Source: Lycorma delicatula (lineage: Eukaryota; Arthropoda; Insecta; Hemiptera; Fulgoridae). From it: a stretch of 64,000 nt of DNA. This document shows, in pieces, positions 1 through 10,326 of this stretch. How positions within the stretch are numbered: position 1 is the first letter of the stretch; every line of letters starts with the position of its first letter. The stretch covers positions 44,750,446 through 44,814,445 of the forward strand of contig NC_134465.1 in NCBI RefSeq assembly GCF_047948215.1, in the 5' to 3' direction. The notes under the pieces are model-generated. The model was not told the origin of the DNA, did no database searches, and saw nothing but the letters and a program-made list of their open reading frames with translations. A program made the position numbers and the translations under genes.

Positions 1-232
1 ATGTATGAGTGCAAATGAAGTGCAGTCTTGTTCATTCTCAGTTCGACCGTTCCTGAGATGTGTGGTTAATTGAAACCCAACCATCAAAGAACACCGGTAT
101 CCAAGATCTAATATTCAAATCCGTGTAAAAATAACTGGCTTTACTAGGACTTGAACTCTGGAACTCTCGATTTCCAAATCAGCTGATCTGGGAAGACGCG
201 TTCACCACTAGACTAACCCGGTGGTTTTTATA
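1..232 (-). mobile_element. SINE-A copy, tRNA-derived, cut by window start
   Basis: Read on the minus strand, the right end is a tRNA-like head: A box TGGTCTAGTGGTGAACGCG-like, then the internal palindrome, then a B box GTTCAAGTCC. The body reads through ...TGGTTGGGTTTCAATTAACC. The 3' tail lies outside the window. At least nine related copies occur in the window, about 270-305 bp when complete. Confidence 0.85.
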
Positions 233-657
233 CGTATGTCAGATACAATAAACCTCCCAATATCGGACACGGCTCGCGAACAACAAACTGTCCGTTATTT
301 AGAGGCGTCCGCTATTTAGAAAAATTTGAATATACTACTATTATGTTTAGTTATTGTATAGAAAAAAAATCGCTTTGAATAGAAGAGGATTGTGTATTTA
401 TTTCATGCAAATTAAAATTAAAAAATATATATATAGTTGCTAATTAATATGACTGTAAATACAAGTTTTTTTATTGTTTTTCTGAAAATAAAACAACACT
501 GTCCTCTAAGTTCATATTTGAATGAAAAAAAAGAAAATATTTTACTAATGAAATCGACCGTTAAAATAAGAGAATAAAATTAACTACTTATACAGAATTT
601 CCTTCTACTCAGACACCAAATTTTTCATCTACAGTATCAGCATCACCGCAAAAAAAC
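233..657. other. No gene seen
   Basis: AT-rich sequence. A short slightly GC-richer stretch at 250-320 has CGGACACGGCTCGCGAACAA. No open frame or repeat partner is recognised. Confidence 0.5.
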
Positions 658-827
658 CAGAGATTATCGAATGAAATTAGTTGTTTTACTTGCTGTGGAG
701 GCGCCTGTGGAGGCGGGATTGGGATGATTAGGTGTTAAAATTGATTACCTCCTGTGTAAAAATATTTTTTTTTGAATGATGAAAATTGATTTAAATTAGA
801 AATTTAACTCTAGAAATTGATACTAAC
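658..827 (+). repeat. Unclassified about 170-bp repeat, copy 1
   Basis: The stretch from CAGAGATTATCG to AGAAATTGATACTAA is repeated in inverse orientation at 9175-9339. Shared features include GAAATTAGT, a GGGAT(T/C)GGGAT core, ATTAGGTGT, a run of A/T around GTAAAAATATTTTTTTTT and GATGAAAATTGATTTAAATT. No coding capacity is evident and the family is not recognised. Confidence 0.65.
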
Positions 828-1883
828 GAGAGAGAGAGTATACTATATAAAACGTGAAGTTAACAGTGTAAGAAATAATTGTATTTGTTCACTTATATCA
901 TGAAGTAAGCAAAACAGATTAACATTATAACAATCCCCAGTTTTATTTAAAAAGAAATTCTTAATGATATTTGTACAATTTAACCGATGGTTTTTAACCG
1001 TATATGAAGGGGAAAAGTGTGAAATACTCCCACCAAAAGAATGCTCTACCCATTTGATCTGTTATCTCCTACGCTTGCACGCTTAAAGTTATGTATTTTC
1101 AGAAGGGAATTTTATTTTCCTGACATCTTAGCTCTATTGCTATGGTGCAAGAAGAAAAACACGGTAATCAGTCATGAAATGGGGTATGGTTTTTTTTTTG
1201 CTTTTACTCGACGTTTTATGACCCGGGTATCCCAAAAAACAAAAAAGTGGGGTGGGATAATGTTTGTATCTAGATACGTGCATACGTGTATTGGCGTGTT
1301 TGAAGCTTAATAACTTTTAACTGGATAAACAATTTTTCTTAAATTGTCTCAAAAGTACCCCTTTCCAAAAAATCAAAAAGCTATCTTTTTTTCATATTGC
1401 ATATTTTTTAACAGAATTTTTTACATTTTCTCCTAGTAGTGCAAGTGATCCCAAAAAAATACTTTGAGGGCAATACTGGAGGTGGGGTAGAACCAATCAA
1501 AGTTTAAAAATATTGATTTTTTTAATTTTTAAAACTTTTTTGGTTTATTTAAACTTTTAATAATAATATTACAATAACATTTTATCGTAATTTTTCCCAC
1601 TTCCCAAAAAAAGATAAATCTTAGGTTTGTTTGTGGTACCACAATCAATTAACTCATTTTGTATATCATTTTTCTTTTTTTTAATTTTTCCTTCATTAAT
1701 CCGTCTAATAGACAAACATAAATTGTTAAATTTAGTTTTAAAAAAAACGGACGGGATTTACAGAATTATTGTTAAATATATGCTACTACTTCAAATAAAT
1801 AATAGGCTGCAGATTACATTAATTTATTTAAATTAATTATAATAAAGTTTTTTATTTAATTCTAAAAATTACTGAACTAATGC
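828..1883. other. No gene seen
   Basis: AT-rich, with two short open frames (1041-1310, 1627-1836) that resemble no protein and have ordinary AT composition. Confidence 0.5.
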
Positions 1884-1898
1884 TGTTAAGTTACATTT

Positions 1899-3742
1899 GG
1901 TTAAGGTTACCACGTGGTTGTCGTGTCATCGCTTATGCTGACGACGTGCTGCTACTGATTGAAGGGGATTCGCGTAACGAGGTAGAATTCCGAGCTGCTT
2001 GTGCGTGTGAGACACTTCGACTGTTAAGTCTCCAACATAAGATGATTTTCAGCCCGGAGAAAACCACAATGATGTTGCTTAAGGGCCGATTGGCTGCTTC
2101 TCGAAGAATCCGGGTTCGGATGTTGGTATCCCCATTCGGCACGTTACGACTCAAAAATACCTGGCTGTTATCCTTGATCAGAATTTTCGCTTCAAGGAAC
2201 ATCTACAGTATGTAGCAATAAAGGTCGCTGATGCTTTTTATGGAATCCGTATTCATTCATCCCGATTGGGGGTTGAATTACCGTACCTTGCGTATCCTTT
2301 ACAAAGGTGTCAGCGAAGCTATTATGCTGTATGTTGCGCCTGTCTTGGCTCACCGCTTGGCTTTTAGGTATTGTGCGGACATTTTGCTGCGGGTCCAGCG
2401 ACTCCTCTTGCTGGCTGTTGTAGGATGTTATTGAACAGTCTCGCAGTAGGCAGTCTGTGTTATAGCCGGAGTCAAACCAATAAATATCTTGGCTAATGAG
2501 CGTAAGGAATGCTATATTTCAAAGGTAAATAACCTATTGACGTCAGAACGAAAGCAGGAGATTGAAGATCGGGGCCTTGCGTCTTTGCAGGTCAGGTGGA
2601 ATGAATCCCCCGTAGGTCGCTATACCCATGGTATATTTCCTATAGTGTCTAATTTAGGTGCGATTAAATGAGTCTCCCCAAATCGATATATCACACAGTT
2701 TCTCTCCGGGCATGGTGCCTTTTGGGCGAGTTTGGTGGATTCAAGTCAATGCCCGGATTGCGGGACTGATGATACAGTGGACCAGGTCCCTTACGTCTGT
2801 TCCCGATACGACGTCGAAAGTTCATGAGCTGTTAGAGAACTTGAGAGTATACATTCCTTTCTGGATCTCCGTACCAACTGAATGATCCGCGAGGAATGGT
2901 CTATAGTCTATAGTTTTCTTCGCGCCCTTGCGATGTGTAGGTCTGCAGAGGGAGTTTGATCGAGGTCCTCGGTCGTGGTAGGATCCCAGGTGGCTTAGGG
3001 TTTCGGCTTAGGCATTGAATTGTTTGGAGGTAGGCGCGTTGGCATCATGCCACGGTTATAGTGGTATTGTTTGTAATTCGATTTGGGGGTCCCCGCTGGT
3101 GGGATATGGTATCCCGTGCGACCGGCAGCATGGCTTCCCTCCGCCGTTGGCGGTCCTGATGTTGACTTGGTAATGCCACGCCAGACACACCATGATGGGA
3201 CCGGGTGATGGTATGAGGTGTTTGTCCCCGGCTCCTGTGCGGACCGTAATGAGGTTGCGTTCCCCTTGTTAGATGACCTAAACTGGTCGACAAATTTGGG
3301 TGTAGGTCTGAATATCTATGTTACGTAAGACATAATTTTGATTGGTATGAGTGTAACACTGATTTAACTTTAAACTCGTTCGTTTTCTGCGGCATTTAAA
3401 GTCACGAACGGTGCTGTCAAATCTGTACTAGCCGCGGGATACGCGCTTCCGCGGTTTCGGTTAGTTAGTTTGAGGGAATCATGTTAACTTGGATGTAAAG
3501 ATGTCCGTTTGAGGCCTACGTGAAGTCGAAATTTGACATGTATTATTTTCTAATGCAAATATCTGCCGAGACATTTACATCGGTGGCATGCCGACCGAGA
3601 CCGTGCTGATGACTGTGAGATGTAATCAGTTAGAGGGTCTAAAGACAACCTCCGGTAAAGCCCCTCAGGGCTTGGAACGGAGAGGGTGGTGTGGTGACCG
3701 GTAACGTCACAAGATGTGTGTCTTCCCCCTTCGAGGTTGGGA
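1899..3742 (+). mobile_element. 5'-truncated R1-like non-LTR retrotransposon
   Basis: The element keeps the 3' part of a reverse transcriptase, a C-terminal zinc knuckle and a long, GC-richer 3' region. It is flanked by an imperfect 15-bp duplication (TGTTAAGTTACATTT at 1884-1898; TGTTAAGTTATATTT at 3743-3757). There is no poly(A) tail, as in some R1-clade elements. It is much more GC-rich than its surroundings. Confidence 0.75.
1903..2885 (+). pseudogene. R1-like reverse transcriptase C-terminal part, frameshifted
   Basis: Starting near 1903 the frame reads LRLPRGCRVIAYADDVLLLI, with the catalytic YADD box, then continues KMIFSPEKTTMMLLKG (usual SPxKT step). Frameshifts near 2215 and 2434 move the reading through three more open stretches (2231-2434, 2489-2671, 2658-2885). 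Near 2746 another frame reads QCPDCGTDDTVDQVPYVC, the terminal CCHC knuckle of R1-type elements with the His replaced by Gln. The upstream endonuclease and most of the polymerase are missing. Confidence 0.7.
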
Positions 3743-4384
3743 TGTTAAGTTATATTTAGTTGTAAAGAAAAAATGATCATTTATAAAATGTCAGTAAGTA
3801 TACGTTAAAAATAACCTTTCTCAAGCAGGGTGTTTTTGTATAACCTCACTCCAGGGTGCTTTAAGAATTCACAGTTGTCAATAACAAATGATTAAGTAAT
3901 AGCCATGTGTCGAAGCAAAACATATGGACCGTATAAAAGTCTTAGAAACAACAAATAGAAGGTTAAAAATAGAAATTCTCAGAAGAATATTGATAATTAA
4001 ATACTAAAATAAAATTTTAAATAAAGAAAATTATTAGATATTTGTCATAACAAAATCACTTATTGATATTAAATAACCGGATAAAGGCTTAAACGAATTT
4101 ACATATTTTGTTTTGTTAAAAATTAACCGTTTTCAAAATAGTTAAATTTTTTATAACTCCTAGATTAGAAGATATTCTATATGATCATGTTTAAAAAAAG
4201 AAGATTTTTGAGCTATACGCGAAAACTTCAATTTTGAATGATTTTGAATAAAATTCGAAATTTTTATCCGATTTCCATATGAAATTCGACGTAAAGAAGC
4301 TAATTACATCAGTATGTTACACAAAATTTATTCGGATATATGCACATTTGCAATGTTAAAAAGAAGAAAAAATAAAATATTAGG

Positions 4385-4515
4385 GGTATTTATGTATGTA
4401 TGTTTCACCGTAGCAGTTCAACGGCTGAACCGATTTAGATATATATGACCTCGCCCTTGGGTAATCCTTACGTTATCGGCAGTGTCATAGGTTATAAATA
4501 TAAATATATATATAT
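4385..4515 (+). repeat. Dispersed repeat D, copy 1 (ACGGCTGAACCGATTTAGAT core)
   Basis: GTATGTATGTTTCACCGTAG is followed by AACGGCTGAACCGATTTAGA, then CCTTACGTTATCGGCAGTGT and a TATA-rich end. Three more copies with the same order of blocks lie at 5112-5223, 15240-15362 and 16855-16975. Such compact repeats are common ends of non-autonomous DNA elements in arthropods. The superfamily is not determined. Confidence 0.6.
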
Positions 4516-4599
4516 GTACACGCACGTGATTAAAAAAGAAAAGGAAGTCAGCTGATTCTAGAACTTAAAATAAGGAAAAAAGTTCATAAAAACACATAT

Positions 4600-4860
4600 T
4601 CGAAAACGCTTTATTATCGAGTTACGGCTAAAAAAACTTTTACGCTAATTTCAGTTCCACCGGGGAAATTGCAGTATATTAGAGGTAAACTTGATAGTCA
4701 CTTATATGTTTTTGACCTGAAAATCGAATAAAACAAGTTGTAGAACTGTATTTCTCGTAGTTTTCATAATATCCACCGTAAAAAAGGAAAATTCGGTGAA
4801 GGGAAACCTTTTTTTTAGGTTTGAAATACAATAACTGTTAAATGACTAATAAATGTGTAA
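4600..4860 (+). repeat. Dispersed repeat E, copy 1
   Basis: CGAGTTACGGCTA, an (A/G)TTTCAG...CCGG(G/T)GAAAT block, ACCTGAAAA..TCGAATAAAA and GAAATACAATAA occur in the same order at 18415-18717. The shared blocks define an interspersed repeat with no coding capacity visible. Confidence 0.5.
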
Positions 4861-5111
4861 ATTTTATAATCAAAACGTGTAGAAAATTATATTCTGAGAA
4901 AATTAATCTAATAATGTTTATGAAAAACAATTAAAAAAATCATATTTTATTAAATAAAAAACTTAACAACAAAATCTTGTGAATTTAAAAAAATTCATAA
5001 CAGCTGTTTTTAGTAAAATTAAATTAGACCTTTGAAATACTAAAATATATTTAATTTACTTTTAAAAAATACTGACTATAGTTTATACTCTAATAATTTA
5101 TTGTACGACTG

Positions 5112-5221
5112 CCCATGTATGTTTGTTCCATTGTAGCAGCACAACGGCTGAACCGATTTAGATGTACAACCCCGTTTTTAATCCTTACGTTACTGGGGTT
5201 GTCATAGGCTATATAAATATA
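5112..5221 (+). repeat. Dispersed repeat D, copy 2
   Basis: GTATGTTTGTTCCATTGTAG, AACGGCTGAACCGATTTAGA and CCTTACGTTACTGGGGTTGT repeat the order seen at 4385. Its TATA-rich end became the TA target of the mariner at 5224. Confidence 0.6.
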
Positions 5222-5223
5222 TA

Positions 5224-6555
5224 CGAGGTGCGACAATAAAGTAATGAGACTGATGTGAAAAAAAAATGTTGCTTACCGTTTTAGTCATGTTTAGTGTTGT
5301 CTCCTTCAAAGTAGTTCCCCTTTGATTGCACACACTTATTCCAGCGCTTCTGCCATTGATGGTAACATTTCTGGAACTCATCTTCTGTAATATCCTCCAA
5401 GACCCTCGTCACAGCTTTTTGGACATCTGTGTTGTTTGAAAATGGTGTCCCTTGACCGCCATTTTGACTCTTGGAAATAGAAAAAAGTCGCACGGAGCGA
5501 TATCTGGTGAATAAGATGGCTGTGGTAGTACTGAAATTTGTTTTGAGGTTAAAAAATGCTGTACTGACAGAGCAGTATGGGATGGCACATTATCGTGATG
5601 CAGAATCCAATTATCAGCAATGTTGGAACGGACACGAAGAACTCTATGAAGTCTTCTAAAATTTCTTTGTAGAAATATCGGTTAACTGTTTGTCTAGGAG
5701 GCACCCACTTTTTATGAACAATTCCCTTGGAATCGAAGAAGCACACAAGCATGCATTTCACTTTTGACTTTGACACCCGAGCTTTTTTTGGTCTGGGTGA
5801 TCCCTTTGAGCACCATTGCAAACTTTAGCGTTTTGTCTCTGGATCGTATTGAAAAAACCAACCTTCATCACCAGTGATAACACGGCTCAACAAATCTGGA
5901 TTGATCCGTTTGCTCTAACAGATCGGCTGCCACATTTTTCCGTGTTTCTCGCTGTTGTTGTGTAAGATTTTTGGGGACCATTTTTGCACAAATCTTTCTC
6001 GTACCAAGATCTTCAGTTAATATTAGACGAACCGTTTCTCGATCGATGTTGAGTTCTTCTGCGATCATTTTCACGGATAATCTTCGATCAGATCGTACGA
6101 TTTCACGCACCCTGGTCAAGTTGACATCTGTCCGTGAGGTTGATGGTCGTCCACTGTGATCTTCATCTTCAACATTCGTTCTGCCTTCACTAAAAATTTT
6201 ATGCCGCCGAAAAACTTGAGCTCTTGATGTAACCTCCTCTCCAAAAGCCTTCTGAAGCTTACCGTAAGTTGTCGTAGCGTTTTCACCCGATTTAACGCAA
6301 AAATAAATGGCATTTCTATTTGCCATTTACCATTTACCGTTGCGCAATATTTTGCGGTTTCATTTCTGTGACGAGAGACACAAACACGTGTTCACTTTTT
6401 ACAGCACAACTCACGACTGAGCAGTTGCATCAATGTGCCGCTTGGACTAGAAGTAGCTTATAGACCAAGGTCAAAGGTGGTGTGCCTACGCAAGCTGCAG
6501 GGTTGCCATATCTTGCAAAGAAAAATCAGTCTCATTACTTTATTGTCGCACCTCG
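5224..6555 (-). mobile_element. Mariner element with both terminal inverted repeats (1332 bp)
   Basis: The left end CGAGGTGCGACAATAAAGTA and the right end TACTTTATTGTCGCACCTCG are exact inverted copies over at least 20 bp. Both ends abut a TA dinucleotide (5222-5223 and 6556-6557), the mariner target duplication. The length is normal for a full mariner. The transposase on the minus strand is frameshifted, so the copy is dead but structurally complete. Confidence 0.93.
5281..6326 (-). pseudogene. Mariner transposase (DD34D), frameshifted
   Basis: The N-terminal part (5868-6326) reads MANRNAIYFCVKSGENATTT, a helix-turn-helix domain with SGRPSTSRTD and RREIVRSDRRLSVKMIAEEL-like sequence. After a frameshift the catalytic core is split over frames: GDEGWFF (first Asp, near 5860), HHDNVPSHTA (second Asp, near 5600) and YSPDIAPCDFFLFP (third Asp, near 5480). 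Exactly 34 residues separate the second and third Asp. The C-terminus QKCYHQWQKRWNKCVQSKGN ends at a stop at 5281. All three catalytic Asp codons survive, although the frame is broken at least twice. Confidence 0.88.
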
Positions 6556-6557
6556 TA

Positions 6558-7486
6558 AATATATGTTTAAATACATTTAAAAAAGACTTTATACTATAAT
6601 AGTGTCATCTGCACGTTGTTTAATAATTAAAAAGCAATATTTTTTACCATTGTTTTTTTTTTTAATAATTCTATTAATGTTTTATTTGTCAGTCGTGTTT
6701 TTTTAATTTTTCAAAAAAGTTATTTATGTATATATATAACTTTTGAGTCTGTTTTTAAATCATGTCCGACCACGTTTAGCCAGTTCCCATTCATAATTTA
6801 GAACGCATAATGGTCTGACAATATATCCTACTCTTTTATTGGGGTGAGGGTAGAGGGTTGAAATCGCATGCTGGGTCAGGTGCATGAAAATTTGTTTGTG
6901 TGCGTGTATATGTCTGTTTAATGTGTTCAGTGAAGCGTATCGTTTTCCATTCCCCTACAGGCTTATAATATTCCCTCTCCTAATTTAACTACAAAACAAA
7001 AAAATATGTAACACGATTATATACGTGTGTGTCTAGAAGCGTGTGAACGTTTTTTTTTTGTCTTGCTACATAAGATTACAGATTTTTCGGTTATGTTAAT
7101 TTTTTTTTTATGAACATTGTTTATAAAAATCTCTCTCCTCAAAAGGTCTTGAATAGGTCTATTTAATTCATTAAAACCTTTCAATAAAAAGATGGATACC
7201 TCTTTTAACGCCTGTATAAATTTTCACATGGTAAATTAGCTTGTATAATTTTATGAAACTAGCAAATGCTATTTGTTGCTATAATAATAAATTTTGGTTA
7301 AATTACAGATTTACCGTACGAATAAATATTCCTTTTTATATAAAATGTGGGGTGCTGCAGTACCCCACTCTTTAAGCCATTTATCATGCGCATGAAAAAA
7401 CTGGCAAAAACATAAAATTTTTAATTTAAAGCTATGACTTTCACATAATCTTAAATATCACCATCAAAGCTTGATGATGTCAAATC
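6558..7486. other. No gene seen
   Basis: AT-rich intergenic DNA between a mariner and LINE-A. A few T-runs and TG repeats, no coding signal. Confidence 0.5.
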
Positions 7487-7497
7487 CATTCGGAGAT

Positions 7498-8986
7498 TTT
7501 TTTTTGTCTTCAGTCATTCGACTGGTTTGATGCAGCTCTCCAAGATTCCCTATCTAGTGCTAGTCGTTTCATTTCAGTATACCCTCTACATCCTACATCC
7601 CTAACAATTTGTTTTACATATTCCAAACGTGGCCTGCCTACACAATTTTTTCCTTCTACCTGTCCTTCCAATATTAAAGCGACTATTCCAGGATGCCTTA
7701 GTATGTGGCCTATAAGTCTGTCTCTTCTTTTAACTATATTTTTCCAAATGCTTCTTTCTTCATCTATTTGCAGCAATACCTCTTCATTTATCACTTTATC
7801 CACCCATCTGATTTTTAACATTCTCCTATAGCACCGCATTTCAAAAGCTTCTAATCTTTTCTTCTCAGATACACCGATTATCCAAGCTTCACTTCCATAT
7901 AAAGCTACACACCAAACATATACTTTCAAAAATTTTTTCCTGACATTTAAATTAATTTTTGATGTAAACAAATCTGATTGAAGGCTCGTTTCGCTTGTGC
8001 TATTCGGCATTTTATATCGCTCCTGCTTTGTCCATCTTTAGTAATTCTACTTCCCAAATAACAAAATTCTTCTACCTCCATAATCTTTTCTCCTCCTATT
8101 TTCACATTCAGTGGTCCATCTTTGTTATTTCTACTCCATTTCATTACTTTTGTTTTGTTCTTGTTTATTTTCATGCGATAGTTCTTGCGTAGGACTTCAT
8201 CTATGCCGTTCATTGTTTCTTCTAAATCCTTTTTACTCTCGGCTAGAATTACTATATCGTCAGCAAATCGTAGCATCTTTATATTTTCACCTTGTACTGT
8301 TACTCCGAATCTAAATTGTTCTTTAACATCATTAACTGCTAGTTCCATGTAAAGATTAAAAAGTAACGGAGATAGGGAACATCCTTGTCGGACTCCCTTT
8401 CTTATTATGGCTTCTTTCTTATGTTCTTCAATTGTTACTGTTGCTGTTTGGTTCCTGTACATGTTGCAATTGTTCTTCTATCTCTGTATTTGAACCCTAA
8501 TTTTTTTAAAATGCTGAACATTTTATTCCAGTCTACGTTATCGAATGCCTTTTCTAGGTCTATAAACGCCAAGTATATTGGTTTGTTTTTCTTTAATCTT
8601 CCTTCTACTATTAATCTGAGGCCTAAAATTGCTTCCCTTGTCCCTATACTTTTCCTGAAACCAAATTGGTCTTCTCCTAACACTTCTTCCACTCTCCTCT
8701 CAATTCTTCTGTATAGAATTCTAGTTAAGATTTTTGATGCATGACTAGTTAAACTAATTGTTCTGTATTCTTCACATTTATCTGACCCTGCTTTCTTTGG
8801 TATCATGACTATAACACTTTTTTTGAAGTCTGACGGAAATTCCCCTTTTTCATAAATATTACACACCAGTTTGTATAATCTATCAATCGCTTCCTCACCT
8901 GCACTGCGCAGTAATTCTACAGGTATTCCGTCTATTCCAGGAGCCTTTCTGCCATTTAAATCTTTTAATCATTTAAATCTTTTAAT
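7498..8986 (-). mobile_element. LINE-A copy, 5' truncated, with target duplication
   Basis: A T-run at the left (A-tail on the minus strand) and a reverse-transcriptase frame to about 8950 define a 3' fragment of a LINE. A near-perfect 11-bp duplication flanks it: CATTCGGAGAT (7487-7497) and CATTCAGAGAT (8987-8997). At the 5' junction a 17-bp unit is present twice in tandem (8953-8986). Other LINE-A copies lie at 12980, 21176 and 46150. Confidence 0.83.
7510..8952 (-). pseudogene. LINE-A reverse transcriptase, frameshifted
   Basis: On the minus strand the frame opens with GRKAPGIDGIPVELLRSAGE and runs through EDQFGFRKS, the first polymerase box FIDLEKAFDNVDW, then after a shift near 8460 RKGVRQGCSLSPLLFNLYM and the catalytic LRFADDIVILAES. 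A shift or small deletion near 7985 precedes the C-terminal thumb and tail: SEAWIIGVSEKKRLEAFEMR, RRDRLIGHILRHPG, GRPRLEYVKQIV and DRESWRAASNQSND. The stop at 7510-7512 is followed by AGAC and then the A-tail, so the 3' untranslated part is only 4 nt. Clade not assigned; RTE-like by general layout. Confidence 0.82.
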
Positions 8987-9174
8987 CATTCAGAGATACC
9001 GTCCTAAAATTATGTTTTACCTTTTAGTGCGTTTAATCAAAGAGTGGTGTTTTAAAAATATTTTTATATTTTTTTTTATTTATTTACGTGATTGTTTTTC
9101 TTCATAAAATAATGAACCATATAACCAAAAAGTAGGCACCGGAATGTACCGATCACTAGCGGAAAATTCCGATT

Positions 9175-9339
9175 CATTACTATCAATTTCTAGAGTTAAA
9201 ATTTGTAATTTAAATCAATTTTCATCGTTCAAAAAAAAAATATTTTTACATAAGAGGTCTTAGACACCTAATAATCCCGATCCCGCTCGGAGGTCCTACG
9301 CAGCTAGTAAAACTACTAATTTCGTTCGATAATCTCTGT
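9175..9339 (-). repeat. Unclassified about 170-bp repeat, copy 2 (inverted)
   Basis: Reverse complement of the 658-827 repeat, with scattered substitutions and small indels. The GGGATCGGGAT core is kept. The two copies are about 8.3 kb apart, with a mariner and LINE-A between them. They look like dispersed copies of one family, not arms of one element. Confidence 0.65.
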
Positions 9340-9559
9340 CCACAGGCTTAGTATAATATTATTTGACCTTTAAAAGAAGAAAAATTTGGGCTTCAATTTA
9401 CTTCGATGCGTAAAAATTTGAGAAATCCTTTAAATTTGTAAAAAAATGTCTTCGATGTGGTTTCTGAGACAGTCGACTCAAAATCACAAATATCCCCGGG
9501 ATATTTTTTAGCAGAATGTAATGTTTTTATAGATAGCATAATAATTTCGTACCTAACTC

Positions 9560-9718
9560 ACAGGGTTGTTCTAGTGGTTAACTCGTCATCGCAAATCAGC
9601 TGATTTCGAAGTGGAAATCGGTTACTTTTATACGGATTTGATACTAGATCGTGGATATCGGTGTTCATTGGTGGTTGGATTTCAATTAACGATACATCTT
9701 AGGAACAGCCGACCTCTC
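9560..9718 (+). mobile_element. SINE-A copy (5' part), interrupted by another SINE-A
   Basis: CAGGGTTGTTCTAGTGGTTA begins the tRNA-like head, followed by CAAATCAGCTGATTTCG and the SINE body through TTTCAATTAACGATACATC. The sequence breaks at 9718 and resumes with the SINE tail at 9950-10005. The two parts are one copy split by the inverse SINE between them. Confidence 0.72.
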
Positions 9719-9943
9719 TCTCTTTTTCTGTTTAGGCTCCGGAATCGCCGTAATACATTACTTCAGAGGATGAATGAGGATGATGTGCATAAATGTAAAC
9801 GAAGTGTTGTCGTGTACAGTCTTCGAGATGTGTGGTTAATTGAAATCTAATTACCAAAGAATACCGGTATCCACGATTTAGTATTCAAATCGTATAAAGT
9901 AAATTTACTAGGATTTGAATCTTAGAACTCTCGACAAACTAGA
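9719..9943 (-). mobile_element. SINE-A copy inserted into SINE-A, head missing
   Basis: It begins at the tail (CTCTTTTTCTGTTTAGGCTC), continues through GAGGATGAATGAGGATGATG and GTGTGGTTAATTGAAA, and stops at GAACTCTCGAC, before the tRNA-like head. It is therefore a 5'-truncated copy in inverse orientation inside an older SINE-A. Confidence 0.7.
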
Positions 9944-10010
9944 TATACTACACTTCATTTGAATTCATACAAATCACCTCCATTTTTTACGGTGATTCCG
10001 GAGACTAAAA
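9944..10010 (+). mobile_element. SINE-A copy (3' part), continuation of 9560-9718
   Basis: ACTACACTTCATTTGAATTC, then ATCACCTCC and GTGATTCCGGAGACTAAAAA match the end of SINE-A in the plus direction. This is the missing tail of the copy starting at 9560. Confidence 0.6.
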
Positions 10011-10326
10011 AAAAATAACTGGTAACTAGGGTTCATCTTTTTGAACCGGATTCCAAATATCAGAGTACAGAATAGAAAAACCGAATTCACCGCCAATACA
10101 AAATTCAAATAGTAATAGTATTTTGGTAATATAAAGGCCTAATTTATTATTGAGATTATTTGGAAAAATAAACTACAACAAAAATGAATATTACTGGGAC
10201 GTGGTAAAAAATAAATTGAAACCAGTAATAAGGAGAAAAAGTCCTGATTCTCTCTCTCAAAAAGTTATTCTTATGAGTGATAATGCCCGTTGCATACCGT
10301 TCAAAAGATACGGAAACATATTCATA

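Noticed and set aside
1041..1310. 89-codon plus-strand open frame
   Set aside because: No domain, no codon bias and no similarity to any family I know; AT-rich chance frame.
3045..3293. 82-codon minus-strand open frame
   Set aside because: Lies antisense in the GC-rich 3' region of the R1-like LINE, where long chance frames are expected.
7995..9107. Plus-strand open frames across LINE-A
   Set aside because: Antisense shadows of the reverse transcriptase on the minus strand.
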